Assembly (NCBI RefSeq): GCF_900167365.1
Contig: NZ_FUXL01000008.1
Span: 124,001-188,000 of the forward strand
Direction of reading: 5' to 3'
Length of the DNA stretch: 64,000 nucleotides
DNA from: Consotaella salsifontis
GTDB taxonomy: Bacteria > Pseudomonadota > Alphaproteobacteria > Rhizobiales > Rhizobiaceae
The notes below the pieces were generated by a model. That model was not told the origin of the DNA. It saw only the letters and a list, made by a program, of their open reading frames with translations, and searched no databases. Each line of letters opens with the position of its first letter. Within the stretch, counting starts at the first letter, position 1. Made by a program: the position numbers and the translations under genes. Shown one piece after another: positions 55,307-64,000 of this stretch.

Positions 55307-57457
55307 ATGTCGGATGTTCTTCATGCCGAAGAAGTACTCAGCAAACGTTGGAAGCAGTGGCAAGTTGACATGATCCCGAGGAAATCTGACGCAGATGTTG
55401 CAGCAGCCAGGCTCGACGCATTCCAGCGCCGCTTCGTCGAGGCGGAAGATACGAACGTGCGGCTGTTGGCGCCGGCAGGCAGTGGCAAGACGCACTCGCT
55501 GCTCTGGCGCTGCGCTGAGATCCTTCATCGGAGCGAAGGCCAAGCGCGTTTTCTCATCGTGACCTTCACCCGCGCCGCCCGCGACGAATTGCGGGCACGG
55601 CTGTTCACACCACAGTTCGGATCGCTGTCCACCAACGCTGACGTCGTCACTCTGAACGGCTGGGGACACCGCATCATTCGCGGCAACTTTCTCAATCCCC
55701 GGCTGATGACCAGCGAGAACGACCGGAACCTTCTGATCAGGAACACGCTGCAGGCGTCCTGGGCGGAGGAACCGGCGATTGCGGAAGCAATGAGGGACCA
55801 TCCCTATCAGCTGCCCAAGATCCTCGCGGAGGTCCTCGACATCCTGAAGGCGCTGGGATTCGACCATGAAGACGGCTCCATGCGCCATGCCAACGCCCGG
55901 CTCGATGCGCTGGAGGATCTCGGCCTTTCGCGCCATATCGATCAGCTGATCGAGAAGCTCCAGGAGCACGGCGTGCTGGCCAACCGAAGGCTCGAGACCT
56001 TTGTCGAGACAGTGATGCCGTTCTGGGTCAAAGCGTGCGATCTCCAGGTGGCCCAGTCGACGTTCACGCTGGAAGACCAGAAATATGTCGCCTTTCTCGA
56101 CACGCGCCGACGCGTCAGGGAGGGCAGCCGCCCCACCGCGGATGCTCGGACCACCCACATCCTCGTTGACGAGTTCCAGGACATCAATCCGCTCGATCTT
56201 GCCTTGGTGCGCGAGATCGCGGTGCTGAACGACGCCAAGATCACCATTGTCGGCGACGACGACCAGGCGATCTTCGAGTGGCGGGGCGCGACACCCGACT
56301 ACATTCTGGAACCCCAGGCGCATTTCGGCCAGCCATTCGCCACTCATATCCTGGAACGCAACTACCGTTGTCCGCGAAACCTGGTCGAAAAGTCGGCCCG
56401 ACTCATCGAACACAATCAGCACCGCGAGGCGAAGACGATGTCGCCGGTTCTGGAGCGGGATGCCGAAATCGAGCGGCTGGAGCATGCGAGCTTCGTCGCC
56501 GCGACCGACGCGGTGATGAAAGAGGTTCGCGCCTTCCTCGCCCGGGATGTTCCCGGCGAAAAGCTCGCGGTGCTGTCGCGGAAGCGGGCACAGTTGATCC
56601 CCTATCAGATCATCATGGCACGCGAGGGCCTCTCTTTTTGCGCGGCCGAGGATCTGCACGTCTTCCTATCGGAGACGTTCGACCGTCTGCTGCATGCGAT
56701 TCGCACACGGGCAATGGCGACGCTCGGCGTGCGCCTGCCGACCATGGTCGAGGATGTCGTGACCCTCTGCAACTCGGTGCGACGTTTCCCGCTGAAACGG
56801 GCCGAGGCCGACGCGCTTGCCAGGCATCTGCGCAACGGCCGGCCCAAAAGCTACGATGAGGTGATCGATGCCCTTGAGGCCTATCGTGGACCGCTGAAGG
56901 GCAAGAACGAGGACGGCAAGATCAGCGCCGCCTTCGCCCAGGCGCTCCGCAAGCTCGTTCATGCGCCGACCGTGCGAGCGGCGATTGAGGCGATGCAGGA
57001 CCTCTTCGGCGGCTTCCAGCAGGACTATGGCCGCGCTCAGGAAGACATCTTCCTGGTCGATCCTCCCTTCCTCTACCTGACCGAATTCGCCGAAGCCTAC
57101 GGCGACGACTTTCAGCGCTTCCTCGACGATCTCGAGACGGCCAAGGACACGCTGGTGCGGCTGCCAGGAGAGGACAAGGAGGACGATGCCAACAGCCTTT
57201 GGCGCCGGCCGGTCCACTTGATGACCGCACTGCGGGCGAAGGGCAAGGAGTTCGACACCGTGGTCATGCTCGACGTCGTCGACGGAATCTGGCCGTTGCG
57301 CCGTGCCAAAAGCGAACGTGAGATCGAGGCTGAACGACGGTTGTTCTACGTGGCGATGACCCGAGCCAAGCGCCGCCTGATCCTGACGCTGTCTGGCCGG
57401 ATCGGCGACCAAGTGGCGAGTGCATCGCCGTTCCTGGAGGAGGCCAAGCTGACATAG
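55307..57457 (+). CDS. UvrD/Rep-like superfamily 1 DNA helicase
   Basis: The protein has about 716 residues from the ATG at 55307; starts at 55286 (GTG) and 55370 (ATG) are possible. It has SF1A helicase motifs: Walker A APAGSGKT (residues ~55-62), FTRAARDELRARL, Walker B VDEFQDINPLDL (~284), GDDDQAIFEWRGA, YRCPRNLV, TALRAKGKEFDTVVMLDVVDG and RRLFYVAMTRAKRRL. No nuclease domain is seen at either end. It converges on zorD with a 7-bp gap. It could be an independent defence gene or an accessory to Zorya; no Gabija partner (GajA) is nearby. Confidence 0.88.
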   Translation: MSDVLHAEEVLSKRWKQWQVDMIPRKSDADVAAARLDAFQRRFVEAEDTNVRLLAPAGSGKTHSLLWRCAEILHRSEGQARFLIVTFTRAARDELRARLFTPQFGSLSTNADVVTLNGWGHRIIRGNFLNPRLMTSENDRNLLIRNTLQASWAEEPAIAEAMRDHPYQLPKILAEVLDILKALGFDHEDGSMRHANARLDALEDLGLSRHIDQLIEKLQEHGVLANRRLETFVETVMPFWVKACDLQVAQSTFTLEDQKYVAFLDTRRRVREGSRPTADARTTHILVDEFQDINPLDLALVREIAVLNDAKITIVGDDDQAIFEWRGATPDYILEPQAHFGQPFATHILERNYRCPRNLVEKSARLIEHNQHREAKTMSPVLERDAEIERLEHASFVAATDAVMKEVRAFLARDVPGEKLAVLSRKRAQLIPYQIIMAREGLSFCAAEDLHVFLSETFDRLLHAIRTRAMATLGVRLPTMVEDVVTLCNSVRRFPLKRAEADALARHLRNGRPKSYDEVIDALEAYRGPLKGKNEDGKISAAFAQALRKLVHAPTVRAAIEAMQDLFGGFQQDYGRAQEDIFLVDPPFLYLTEFAEAYGDDFQRFLDDLETAKDTLVRLPGEDKEDDANSLWRRPVHLMTALRAKGKEFDTVVMLDVVDGIWPLRRAKSEREIEAERRLFYVAMTRAKRRLILTLSGRIGDQVASASPFLEEAKLT

Positions 57458-57464
57458 GCGCCAT

Positions 57465-60400
57465 TCACGCGGCCAGCGGCTGCCCATCCACTGCGCTGCC
57501 GAACAGCGCGTCGATATCGCCATCCTCGACCGGCGGCATCAGCATGTGTTGCGAGAGGCGACGCTTCTTCTCCAGAAGCTTGTCGAGCGTGACATCGAAC
57601 GTTGCCTCACGGAACGTGGGGTGCACCGCGATCGGCACGTGGATCGTCACCGGCTTGTCCTGCCCGATGCGATAGACGCGGTCGTTGCATTGATCCTCGA
57701 CGGCAGGGTTCCACCAGCGCGACAGGTGGATGACGTGGTTGGCCGCGGTGATGGTCAGTCCGACGCCTGCCGCCTTGGGTGACAGGACGAGGATATCGAA
57801 GCCCGGTCCTCTCGCTTGAAAGCGGTCGACGATCTCCAGCCGCCTGTCGCCGGGGACAGAGCCATTGATGATCTCCGGCTCCGACGAAAGCCCAAGATGC
57901 GTTGCAATCGCGCTGGCGAAGGCCGATTGGACGGATCGATCCTCAAGGAAGACAAGGGCCTTTTCCTTGGCTGCGGCAATCGCCTCGAGGCAGCCGACGG
58001 CGTGCGTCATCCGTGCGGAGCGGGCGATCCAGGCAGCGACCGAACGCGGATTCAACGGGTCGAGCCCCTCCGATCCGTCAGGATGCAACGAAATGCCCCG
58101 AAAGGCATGGATCGCCCGCAGCATGTCGCTCTGTCGCCGCTGGCCGAGACGCGCGGCGGCCACGGCCTTGTCATAGGCCTCGGCCTGGGCCGGTGGCATC
58201 ACGATGCGTTCGGTTTTGACCTCCTTCTTTGGCAGGCCCGTCAAGATATCCGCCTTCATCCGTCGCAGAAGAACGGCAGGAGTTTGCAGATCGGGTCGAT
58301 CGAGACGTGCCTTGAGTTCCTCGAGTTCGGCCGGCCCGCCTTCCTCGTACATCTTGGCGAAAACCTTGAGCTCGCCGAGATAGCCCGGAACCACGCGATC
58401 CATGATGCACCAGAGATCGGTCAGTCGGTTCTCGATCGGCGTGCCCGTGAGCGCCAACACGAAGTCGGCGTTCATCGCCTTGGCCGACTGGGTGTTGATC
58501 GCACCGGGCGCCTTGATCTTCTGCGCCTCGTCGAAGACTGCGACCGAAAAGGCCACGCGGGCGAAGACGCGGTGATAGTTCGCCAGCGTTTCATAGGTGG
58601 TCAGCACCCAATCAGCCTCATGGATGCGCCTGATATCGAGGGCATCCTCGGGTGTGACGTCCACTCCCTTTTCGGCCTTCAAGCTGCGCAAACCGGAGCC
58701 GAAAGCATCGACGCGCGTTCCGAGCGCGCCCGGCAGGAGATGCCGCTCGCTCTCCTCCACCCAGTTGCGCAGCAGCGCGGTCGGCGCGACGATCAGGATC
58801 GGCTCTCGCGCAGCCCCCTGGTTTCGCCCGAGCCGCGCCCGGTTCTTGCGCACCCAGGTGAGGAAGGCGAGTGCCTGGAACGTCTTGCCGAGACCCATGT
58901 CGTCGGCAAGAAGAACGCCCGGCCAGCCAGCCTTCCATGCGTCGACCAGCCAGCCGAAGCCCTCTTCCTGATGCGGCTTCGGCTCCGTTCGCGCCAGTTC
59001 GCCGCGCGGAAACGTCTCGGCGATCGTTGCCGTGCGCTTCGGCCATGCGACCTCGTAGTCGACGCCTTCGAAGTTCTGCGCGATCAGCAGGACCTCGCGG
59101 TCGCTCGGTCGATCTGGCGCGGCTGGCTCGGCGGCGCCGTCGTCAGGGCCCGATTGCTCAACTGGGCCGTTTTCTGACGCCGCTTCGGGCTGGACAGGCT
59201 CGCCGCCCGGCAGCTGAAATTCGGCGAACGCTTCTTCGACGTGCAAGACTGGCGTCGGGACATTCTCGATCAGGATCTCGTCGCGATCCGCTGCCTTCGC
59301 CTCTGCAAGTTTCCTCGTAATCTCGTCGTAGCGGTCGCTGTTCATCTCGACGAGACGATCGCCGATCTTCAAGGGGAAGCTCTCCGGCAGCCACTGCCCG
59401 GCCTTGTTCTTCAGCCAAGGAAGCACGGGCGGCCGCCAGATTCCGAGGCCGAGGACCCGTTCGGAATACTGCGCCGTTTCGACGAACAGGACGGCCGCGG
59501 CAGCATCGCGCCCCTCGCCCAGAGCCTCGGCGATCGCCGGCCGCGGATTGCGGATGAAGGCGCGCCGCTCGGCCGTCGGCGCGCGGCGTTTCTCGCGCAC
59601 CACATCCAGTGCCGTCTTCAGATCCTTGTCGACGACAAGAAAAGTGTTGCGAGCCAGAACATAGCCGTCGCGCGTCTGCGCTTCCCGCGAGAAGACGTCG
59701 GCGACGAAATGCGTCTGCAGGTCCGGCGGCAACAGCGCGTCCTCGACCTGATCCCGATGAACGCCGGGCACGGCATCATCGTCGCCCTCGCCGATCGGAG
59801 CATCGTCCGCCTCGAGAACCGCCTTTTCACGCCCCATGACGATCGGCACGAAATCCGGGCCGTCTGCGGTTTCGCGAATGTCCAAGGCGAACGATCCCGC
59901 CTGGTAGACCGTGAGGCTCTTCAAGTAGCCGTCGTCGGAACTGATCGTCTGGCCGGTGGTGCGCTTGAGCGCGTCCTGCACCGGTCCCCAGGCCGCAATC
60001 CGTGCCTCCGATGAGCTCCCGGCAGAGGCGTTATAGGCGTCGATCGCCTCCAGCAGTTCAAAGACGCTAGCGACGAGCCGAGCGCTGTTCTCACCCCAGG
60101 TCACGAAGCACCCGTGCCGCGCGACCCTGATCGTGGAGAAATTGTCGTCGTACCAGCGCACCCGGATGCGAGCATCACTATCCGTCATCTTGCCTTCGAA
60201 GGAGAGCGTCGCCGACAGGTTCGTCAGCGCAGGCAGTCCCAGCGCGTCGGCCACTGACGCCGCGAGCTGTGAAGCGACCGGAAAGGGCAACAGGATGCCA
60301 TCGCCCTCAATCGCCGCCTCTCCCTCCGCGATCAGCCGGTGAAGCGTCTTGGCCGCATTGCCAAGCGGTGCGGGCAGAGCCATCCACTGGCCTGGCGGAA

Positions 60401-60482
60401 CGAACCTACGGCTGAGCAAGCGCCGCTCTTTGGCCTGGAGATAGGCGCCGTCTGGTCGGAGGTCGTGGGAAAACTTGACCAT
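57465..60482 (-). CDS. zorD: Zorya type I effector helicase ZorD
   Basis: This 1005-residue SNF2/SWI2-type ATPase has Walker A ADDMGLGKTFQA (about residue 527), DEAQ box DEAQKIK (~650), LTGTPIENRLTDLW, and the C-terminal helicase lobe with HLSRWWNPAVEDQCNDRVYR and IGQDKPV. The ~500-residue N-terminal part is family-specific. It follows zorC after three bases and is the last gene of the operon. In studied Zorya systems ZorD is a DNA translocase or nuclease-associated effector recruited after phage DNA injection. Type I is assigned because zorC and zorD are present rather than the HNH gene zorE of type II. Confidence 0.92.
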   Translation of the reverse strand: MVKFSHDLRPDGAYLQAKERRLLSRRFVPPGQWMALPAPLGNAAKTLHRLIAEGEAAIEGDGILLPFPVASQLAASVADALGLPALTNLSATLSFEGKMTDSDARIRVRWYDDNFSTIRVARHGCFVTWGENSARLVASVFELLEAIDAYNASAGSSSEARIAAWGPVQDALKRTTGQTISSDDGYLKSLTVYQAGSFALDIRETADGPDFVPIVMGREKAVLEADDAPIGEGDDDAVPGVHRDQVEDALLPPDLQTHFVADVFSREAQTRDGYVLARNTFLVVDKDLKTALDVVREKRRAPTAERRAFIRNPRPAIAEALGEGRDAAAAVLFVETAQYSERVLGLGIWRPPVLPWLKNKAGQWLPESFPLKIGDRLVEMNSDRYDEITRKLAEAKAADRDEILIENVPTPVLHVEEAFAEFQLPGGEPVQPEAASENGPVEQSGPDDGAAEPAAPDRPSDREVLLIAQNFEGVDYEVAWPKRTATIAETFPRGELARTEPKPHQEEGFGWLVDAWKAGWPGVLLADDMGLGKTFQALAFLTWVRKNRARLGRNQGAAREPILIVAPTALLRNWVEESERHLLPGALGTRVDAFGSGLRSLKAEKGVDVTPEDALDIRRIHEADWVLTTYETLANYHRVFARVAFSVAVFDEAQKIKAPGAINTQSAKAMNADFVLALTGTPIENRLTDLWCIMDRVVPGYLGELKVFAKMYEEGGPAELEELKARLDRPDLQTPAVLLRRMKADILTGLPKKEVKTERIVMPPAQAEAYDKAVAAARLGQRRQSDMLRAIHAFRGISLHPDGSEGLDPLNPRSVAAWIARSARMTHAVGCLEAIAAAKEKALVFLEDRSVQSAFASAIATHLGLSSEPEIINGSVPGDRRLEIVDRFQARGPGFDILVLSPKAAGVGLTITAANHVIHLSRWWNPAVEDQCNDRVYRIGQDKPVTIHVPIAVHPTFREATFDVTLDKLLEKKRRLSQHMLMPPVEDGDIDALFGSAVDGQPLAA

Positions 60483-60485
60483 CGG

Positions 60486-61862
60486 TCAGCGCGCACTGAG
60501 ATGATATTCGGGCGGCTGAATACGCGCCCCCGTCATCCGATAGATCTTCTCGGCAACCACTCCTTGCCAAGAATAAGTCTCAGCGTGGTTGTGCGACTTC
60601 GTCAATTCGGGAGCATAGCCTTTGCCATCTTTCAGTTCGTAAGCATCATAGAATTGCTTGTACAGAGCTGGCGCTCCCGTTCGATCCCATTCGTTCCAGA
60701 TACGGCAAGAACCGTTGTGGCTCCATTCTGCGACCACGCCCCTACCAACTCGCAGGAGCAAAACGGACTGTCCCGACTGGACGCCGCCGCCCTTGTGGAA
60801 GCGGCCGAACGAGACCTTGCTTCCAAAGCGCCGCTGAGCGGCTCTGACCCCGGCAGGATCGAAGACCACCCATGCCGTCTGAATGAGCTTTCGTTTGTAG
60901 ACAGCCTCCCAGAATGCGCGTCGGTATCGCCACATGTGGGCGTCGGCCACTTCGCCGACCACGTCCAGGAACTGCCGCAACGCCTGCCGCGTGAGCCAGC
61001 GGCGGGCGATCTCGGCGGCCTCCGGCATGTTGACCCAGCGCCCCTCCTGCGTCCGGGGATCGCCGAAGAGACCGATCAGGACGTCGAGATATCGGTCGCA
61101 GATATCTTCCGGAGGCTGCATCTGTTCGAAGGGGAGCAGCAGGGCGTTGGCGACGTCTGGACCTTGTGCCGGGAAATAGAGTTGGCCCACTTCATCGACC
61201 GCGATTTCCTTAACGAAGGCGAGCCGATCCAGCGCATCTAGGCGCCGATCGCCGGCCAGAAGCCGCAGCGCCTCACGGGCACAGATCTCCGCAAAGCCGG
61301 CCCGGATCACCGATGCCGTTAGCCCCGCCTGCTGCAGGAGAGCGCTGGGGGCGATCCGGCGGTCATGCGCCCGCCTCGCCACCTTCTGGGGACCAATGGA
61401 CGGATCGAAGATTGCGAACTCGCGATGCAGCGCGTCGAACGGCTTGCCGGCCGTCTCGGCCAGAGCCGAGAGCACGCGGGCGACGGCGGCAAGGCCCGGA
61501 CGATCCGGTCTGAAGCTGAACAGGAAGGACAGCGCCAACGTGCGGGACGGCGACTTCCGGTCCGCCCGCCGGATCTGGTCGAGAAACGATGCAAGCGTCT
61601 CGTCGGCAGCGGCGAGGCGCGTCGTCGTTTCCCAAAGGCACCAGGCCGCATCGCGCAGCTCGTTGAGCGTGAGTTTCTGGCGGGCTGCCAGGCGCGGGCC
61701 GAGCCGTTCGGCAATGGCGTCGTAGTCCTTTTTCTTGGTCAACCCCCCGTCCACACCCTGAATCTGAGCCGCCGCAACCGCGATGGCCGCATCGCGCGGC
61801 GGCGGAGCTCGGCCGGAATGCCGAAGCGACATCTCCCGAATGGCTTCGCGAAACGTCGTCAC
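60486..61862 (-). CDS. zorC: Zorya type I protein ZorC (EH-signature domain)
   Basis: This 458-residue protein corresponds to ZorC. The C-terminal part shows the EH-signature element, with Glu and His in VAEWSHNGSCRIWNEWDR, preceded by a helical region (MWRYRRAFWEAVYKRKLIQ). The N-terminal half is mostly helical with a KFDALHREFAIFDPS-like stretch. It starts four bases inside the zorB end (ATGA) and is three bases from zorD. ZorC is a DNA-binding partner of the motor in studied systems; that is family knowledge. It is somewhat shorter than the better known E. coli protein. Confidence 0.85.
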   Translation of the reverse strand: MTTFREAIREMSLRHSGRAPPPRDAAIAVAAAQIQGVDGGLTKKKDYDAIAERLGPRLAARQKLTLNELRDAAWCLWETTTRLAAADETLASFLDQIRRADRKSPSRTLALSFLFSFRPDRPGLAAVARVLSALAETAGKPFDALHREFAIFDPSIGPQKVARRAHDRRIAPSALLQQAGLTASVIRAGFAEICAREALRLLAGDRRLDALDRLAFVKEIAVDEVGQLYFPAQGPDVANALLLPFEQMQPPEDICDRYLDVLIGLFGDPRTQEGRWVNMPEAAEIARRWLTRQALRQFLDVVGEVADAHMWRYRRAFWEAVYKRKLIQTAWVVFDPAGVRAAQRRFGSKVSFGRFHKGGGVQSGQSVLLLRVGRGVVAEWSHNGSCRIWNEWDRTGAPALYKQFYDAYELKDGKGYAPELTKSHNHAETYSWQGVVAEKIYRMTGARIQPPEYHLSAR

Positions 61863-62770
61863 AGGCGCGGCCCTCGTCCGGTGCTCGCTTCTGGTGGCGC
61901 AGACTGGAGAAGCTGATCGATCTGCGTCCGCATCTGGCCGAGCAGGTTCGTCACCGCTTCAAGCCGCTTGCGGCGTTCCGTTTCCATGACGAAGCGCAGA
62001 TCGATGCGGCGATTGCGCTCGTAGCCCGCCGAATCCTGCTCGTCCGCGATGGGCCGGGTCGAGGAATAGCCGGACACGGAGAGAACCGCCCGCCCTTCGC
62101 TGTTCTTCATATCCTTGAGCGTCGGGGCCGTCTCGACCAGGCGGCGATAGGTGTTGACGGCGCGTTCGGTCGAGAGCTGCCAATTCCGATCGTCCGAACC
62201 GGTGACGTCGGTGTGGCCTTCGATGAACACCGTCTCAATGCTGAGCCCCAGCGCATTCGAACACGCGGCCACCAGCGGCGCCGAGCAGTCGCTGTAGGCC
62301 GGCAGCGTCGCGGACAGCGCCCGAGCGATCGCGTCGACATTGCTCGCTGCCTGGCTCGTCAGATCGGAGTGGTCGGACGCAAATCGAACGGCGTTTTCGT
62401 CGAGGCGCAGCACCCCGTTGCGCTGATCGATGGTCACCCGGATGTTCTCTTTTTCCAGCCGCTCACGGATGTCGGTCAGGAGCTGTGCCCGAACGCGTTC
62501 CGACTCGCTCAGCGCCTCGATGTCTTCATGGACCTCGGCCTGGAGATGGTCGATCTGCCGGGCGACCTGTTCGACGATCTCGATACGGCGCTTCTGGTCT
62601 TCGGTGATTTCGATCTGCTGGTCGGTCGTCTGCCGGTAGTTCAGGGCGAAGATCATCAGCATGATGATAAAAATGAACAGGATGCCGACCATCATGTCGG
62701 TCATCGAGATGAAGTAGTTCTCCTCGGCTTCCTCGGTGGCCGTGTGGGGAATGTCGGCGTCAACGATCAT
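61859..62770 (-). CDS. zorB: Zorya motor stator-plug protein ZorB (OmpA domain)
   Basis: This 303-residue MotB-like protein has a single N-terminal helix (ISMTDMMVGILFIFIIMLMIFAL) with Asp25 as the presumed ion-carrying residue. A long coiled-coil linker (about 50-110) is followed by an OmpA-type peptidoglycan-binding domain with FIEGHTDVTGSDD and YERNRRIDLRF. The helix residue and domain order match ZorB and distinguish it from TolR or ExbD. With ZorA it forms an inner-membrane ion-driven motor anchored to the cell wall. The gap to zorA is 15 bp. Confidence 0.93.
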   Translation of the reverse strand: MIVDADIPHTATEEAEENYFISMTDMMVGILFIFIIMLMIFALNYRQTTDQQIEITEDQKRRIEIVEQVARQIDHLQAEVHEDIEALSESERVRAQLLTDIRERLEKENIRVTIDQRNGVLRLDENAVRFASDHSDLTSQAASNVDAIARALSATLPAYSDCSAPLVAACSNALGLSIETVFIEGHTDVTGSDDRNWQLSTERAVNTYRRLVETAPTLKDMKNSEGRAVLSVSGYSSTRPIADEQDSAGYERNRRIDLRFVMETERRKRLEAVTNLLGQMRTQIDQLLQSAPPEASTGRGPRL

Positions 62771-62785
62771 TGCGGCGAGCCCGGG

Positions 62786-64000
62786 CTATTGCGCGGCTTG
62801 GAGCGCATTGGCCGATTCCAGTCGGCTCATGCTGTCGGAGATGCTTTGGGCCGCGTCGTTGATCTCGGTCAGAAGCCCGTTCAGCTTGCCGACCGCCTGA
62901 GCGAGCCCGGAATCGACGCCCTGGACATGATGATCCAGGTTTTGCTGTTGTTTGAGTGTGGCCTCCGAGAGGGCGGTCACCGCCTTGCCGAGTTCCTCGT
63001 CGACGCCGCGGAACCTCTCGGCATAGCGCTCCCAGAAAAGCTTCACCTCGCCATGCGCGTCGCGCAGCGCGGCCGCCGTTTCGCTGGAAGCCTGCTGGGC
63101 GGATTGCAGCGCCCCGAGCGTCTCGGCCAGATTGGCGGCCATCGTGTCGGTGGCGTGCGCGAAGCGGTCGCCGACCTGGGCCAGTGGCTGCGAGGCGAGA
63201 CGCACGCTGGCGGCGGTTTCGTGGAAGGCGTCGGCGGTCTTGCGCGTCTCCGACGTGGTGGCGGCGATGGCCGTGGATTGGCCCTGCAGGCTGCTTTCCA
63301 GGGTGCGGATGGTCTGCGTCAGTCGGTCGAACTCGGCCGAGATCGCGCCGACGATCCCTGAGGTGCCAGCCTTCAGGCTTTCCGACAGCTCTCTTGAGAC
63401 CGCCGTCAACGAGTCCGCGGCCTCTTGGCGCGCCGTCGCCAACCGGGCGCCGGTCGCCTCGATGTCGCTGCGCATCTCGCTCTGATAGCGGCCGATGTCG
63501 TTGCTGATGGCGCCAACCTGCGCCTCGAGCTTCTCGAGCACCCGTCCCATGGCAGCTTCGAGCTTGTCCGAGGCGCCGCCGGCCGCTTGGCCCAGCGCGT
63601 GGGCGACCTGAGTGTTCGCCCGCTCCATCGTCTGCCGCAGCGTCTCGGCGACGTCGGCGAAGGCCGCGCGGCTCTGCTCCGAGCTCCGGCCGAAGTTCGA
63701 TCCGGCCTCGGCAACCATCCGGTTGAGGTTCTCGGCGGCTTCTGCCATGCGCCGGCCGAAGTCCTCGCCGGTGCCGCGCAGGCCAGACTGCATTTCCGCC
63801 AGTCCTGCCTGCATCTGGGCCAGAGTTGCGGCCAGCTCGCGCATTTCGGATCCGGCGCTGCCTTGCACGGACCGCGAGAACTCGCCCACGAGCTGGGCGA
63901 TGCCGTCGCTGCTGTTCGCCGCCAGCTTGCCCATGGCCGCGTCGATGCTGGTGCTGACCGGCATCAGGGCACCGCGGAACGACTCGTCGAGGCGCGGCGC
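62786..64000 (-). CDS. zorA: Zorya motor protein ZorA, C-terminal tail (partial)
   Basis: The frame is open to the window edge (about 404 residues seen, with the upstream residues reading APRLDESFRGAL before the first Met). No membrane helix is visible. The whole part is an amphipathic, Ala-, Glu- and Gln-rich helical repeat (RRMAEAAENLNRMVAEAGSN, DSMSRLESANALQAAQ), consistent with the long cytoplasmic tail of ZorA that transmits the phage signal. The MotA/TolQ-like membrane domain should lie just outside the window. Identification rests on this tail plus the zorB, zorC and zorD genes that follow. Confidence 0.85.
   Translation of the reverse strand, partial: APRLDESFRGALMPVSTSIDAAMGKLAANSSDGIAQLVGEFSRSVQGSAGSEMRELAATLAQMQAGLAEMQSGLRGTGEDFGRRMAEAAENLNRMVAEAGSNFGRSSEQSRAAFADVAETLRQTMERANTQVAHALGQAAGGASDKLEAAMGRVLEKLEAQVGAISNDIGRYQSEMRSDIEATGARLATARQEAADSLTAVSRELSESLKAGTSGIVGAISAEFDRLTQTIRTLESSLQGQSTAIAATTSETRKTADAFHETAASVRLASQPLAQVGDRFAHATDTMAANLAETLGALQSAQQASSETAAALRDAHGEVKLFWERYAERFRGVDEELGKAVTALSEATLKQQQNLDHHVQGVDSGLAQAVGKLNGLLTEINDAAQSISDSMSRLESANALQAAQ

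Larger units (their letters stand above)
46642..64000. mobile_element. Integrated genomic island, left part
   Basis: A tRNA 3' end, a tyrosine recombinase 92 bp downstream, then poorly conserved genes, a second recombinase, two insertion sequences and an anti-phage Zorya operon together indicate an integrative element. The right end and its direct repeat of the tRNA tail are not in this window, so the extent is open-ended. The boundary at 46642 is inferred, not proven. Confidence 0.65.

Noticed and set aside
55307-57457. Gabija system (GajB)
   Set aside because: The UvrD-like gene has no adjacent OLD-family nuclease (GajA), so Gabija cannot be claimed.
57465-60482. SNF2 helicase as part of DISARM or a restriction system
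   Set aside because: No methyltransferase, phospholipase-like or DUF1998 gene is present; the operon partners are the Zorya motor genes.
62213-63361. A 382-codon plus-strand frame opposite zorA/zorB
   Set aside because: It lies antisense to the OmpA-domain and motor-tail genes and has no recognisable domain.
61859-64000. Flagellar MotA/MotB or TolQ/TolR/Pal system
   Set aside because: The long helical tail of the MotA-like gene and the downstream EH-signature and SNF2 genes fit Zorya only. There are no flagellar or Tol genes nearby.

Overview
The window is high-GC bacterial DNA. It carries ATGA/GTGA-coupled operons, a CpaABCDEF/Tad pilus locus of alphaproteobacterial type, a DUF1127 protein and an intergenic repeat of the kind scattered through Rhizobiales genomes. 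Together these point to an alphaproteobacterium of the Hyphomicrobiales (Rhizobiales). An Aurantimonadaceae-like genus is possible, but that is a guess. Positions 1 to about 46.6 kb look like ordinary chromosome. From a tRNA-Ser at 46552-46641 to the right edge the DNA looks like an integrated accessory island.

Chromosomal part. A transposase tail (1-302) precedes a probable eight-gene operon (596-11037). It encodes a Yej-type peptide ABC transporter with two tandem binding proteins, two permeases and a double ATPase. A CDF zinc-efflux gene sits inside the operon, and a Nudix hydrolase and a 2-hydroxyacid dehydrogenase follow. Next come a DUF1127 gene and a LysR gene separated by a long palindrome, an NlpC/P60-MarR pair, an M17 aminopeptidase, a TadD lipoprotein, an alpha/beta hydrolase of the haloacetate-dehalogenase type, a DUF1428 gene and a GST. 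The Tad/Cpa pilus machine occupies 18161-28866: cpaA, cpaB, cpaC, cpaD, cpaE, tadA, tadB and tadC on the minus strand, with a secretin-associated protein and two TadE-like pseudopilins on the plus strand. No Flp pilin gene was found in it.

From 29 to 45 kb the theme is nucleoside salvage. deoB-add-upp lie on the plus strand. On the minus strand are deoA, punA, cdd and a BMP-type nucleoside ABC transporter (two permeases, a double ATPase and a separately placed binding protein). A VOC (glyoxalase-fold) gene is translationally coupled inside the transporter operon. Interspersed are a retropepsin-like protease, a PepSY membrane protein with a small Cys-rich neighbour, purC, a repeat-rich intergenic region and an AT-richer GIY-YIG-like gene. 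slyX, msrA and a small membrane protein close this part.

Island part. A tyrosine recombinase lies immediately downstream of tRNA-Ser(GGA). It is followed by a compact, partly overlapping group: a small protein, a protein with a D...ExK nuclease-like signature, another small protein, and a soluble FtsH-like AAA+/M41 protease. This group is the best candidate here for an undescribed system. A second tyrosine recombinase ends in an IS630 remnant, which is cut by a complete IS3-family element with 27-bp inverted repeats. A UvrD-type helicase then runs head-on into a type I Zorya anti-phage operon read leftwards from the right edge: zorA (C-terminal tail only, start outside the window), zorB, zorC and zorD. 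By established knowledge of Zorya, ZorA/ZorB form a peptidoglycan-anchored ion-driven motor and ZorC/ZorD are its cytoplasmic effectors. The UvrD helicase is a possible extra partner.
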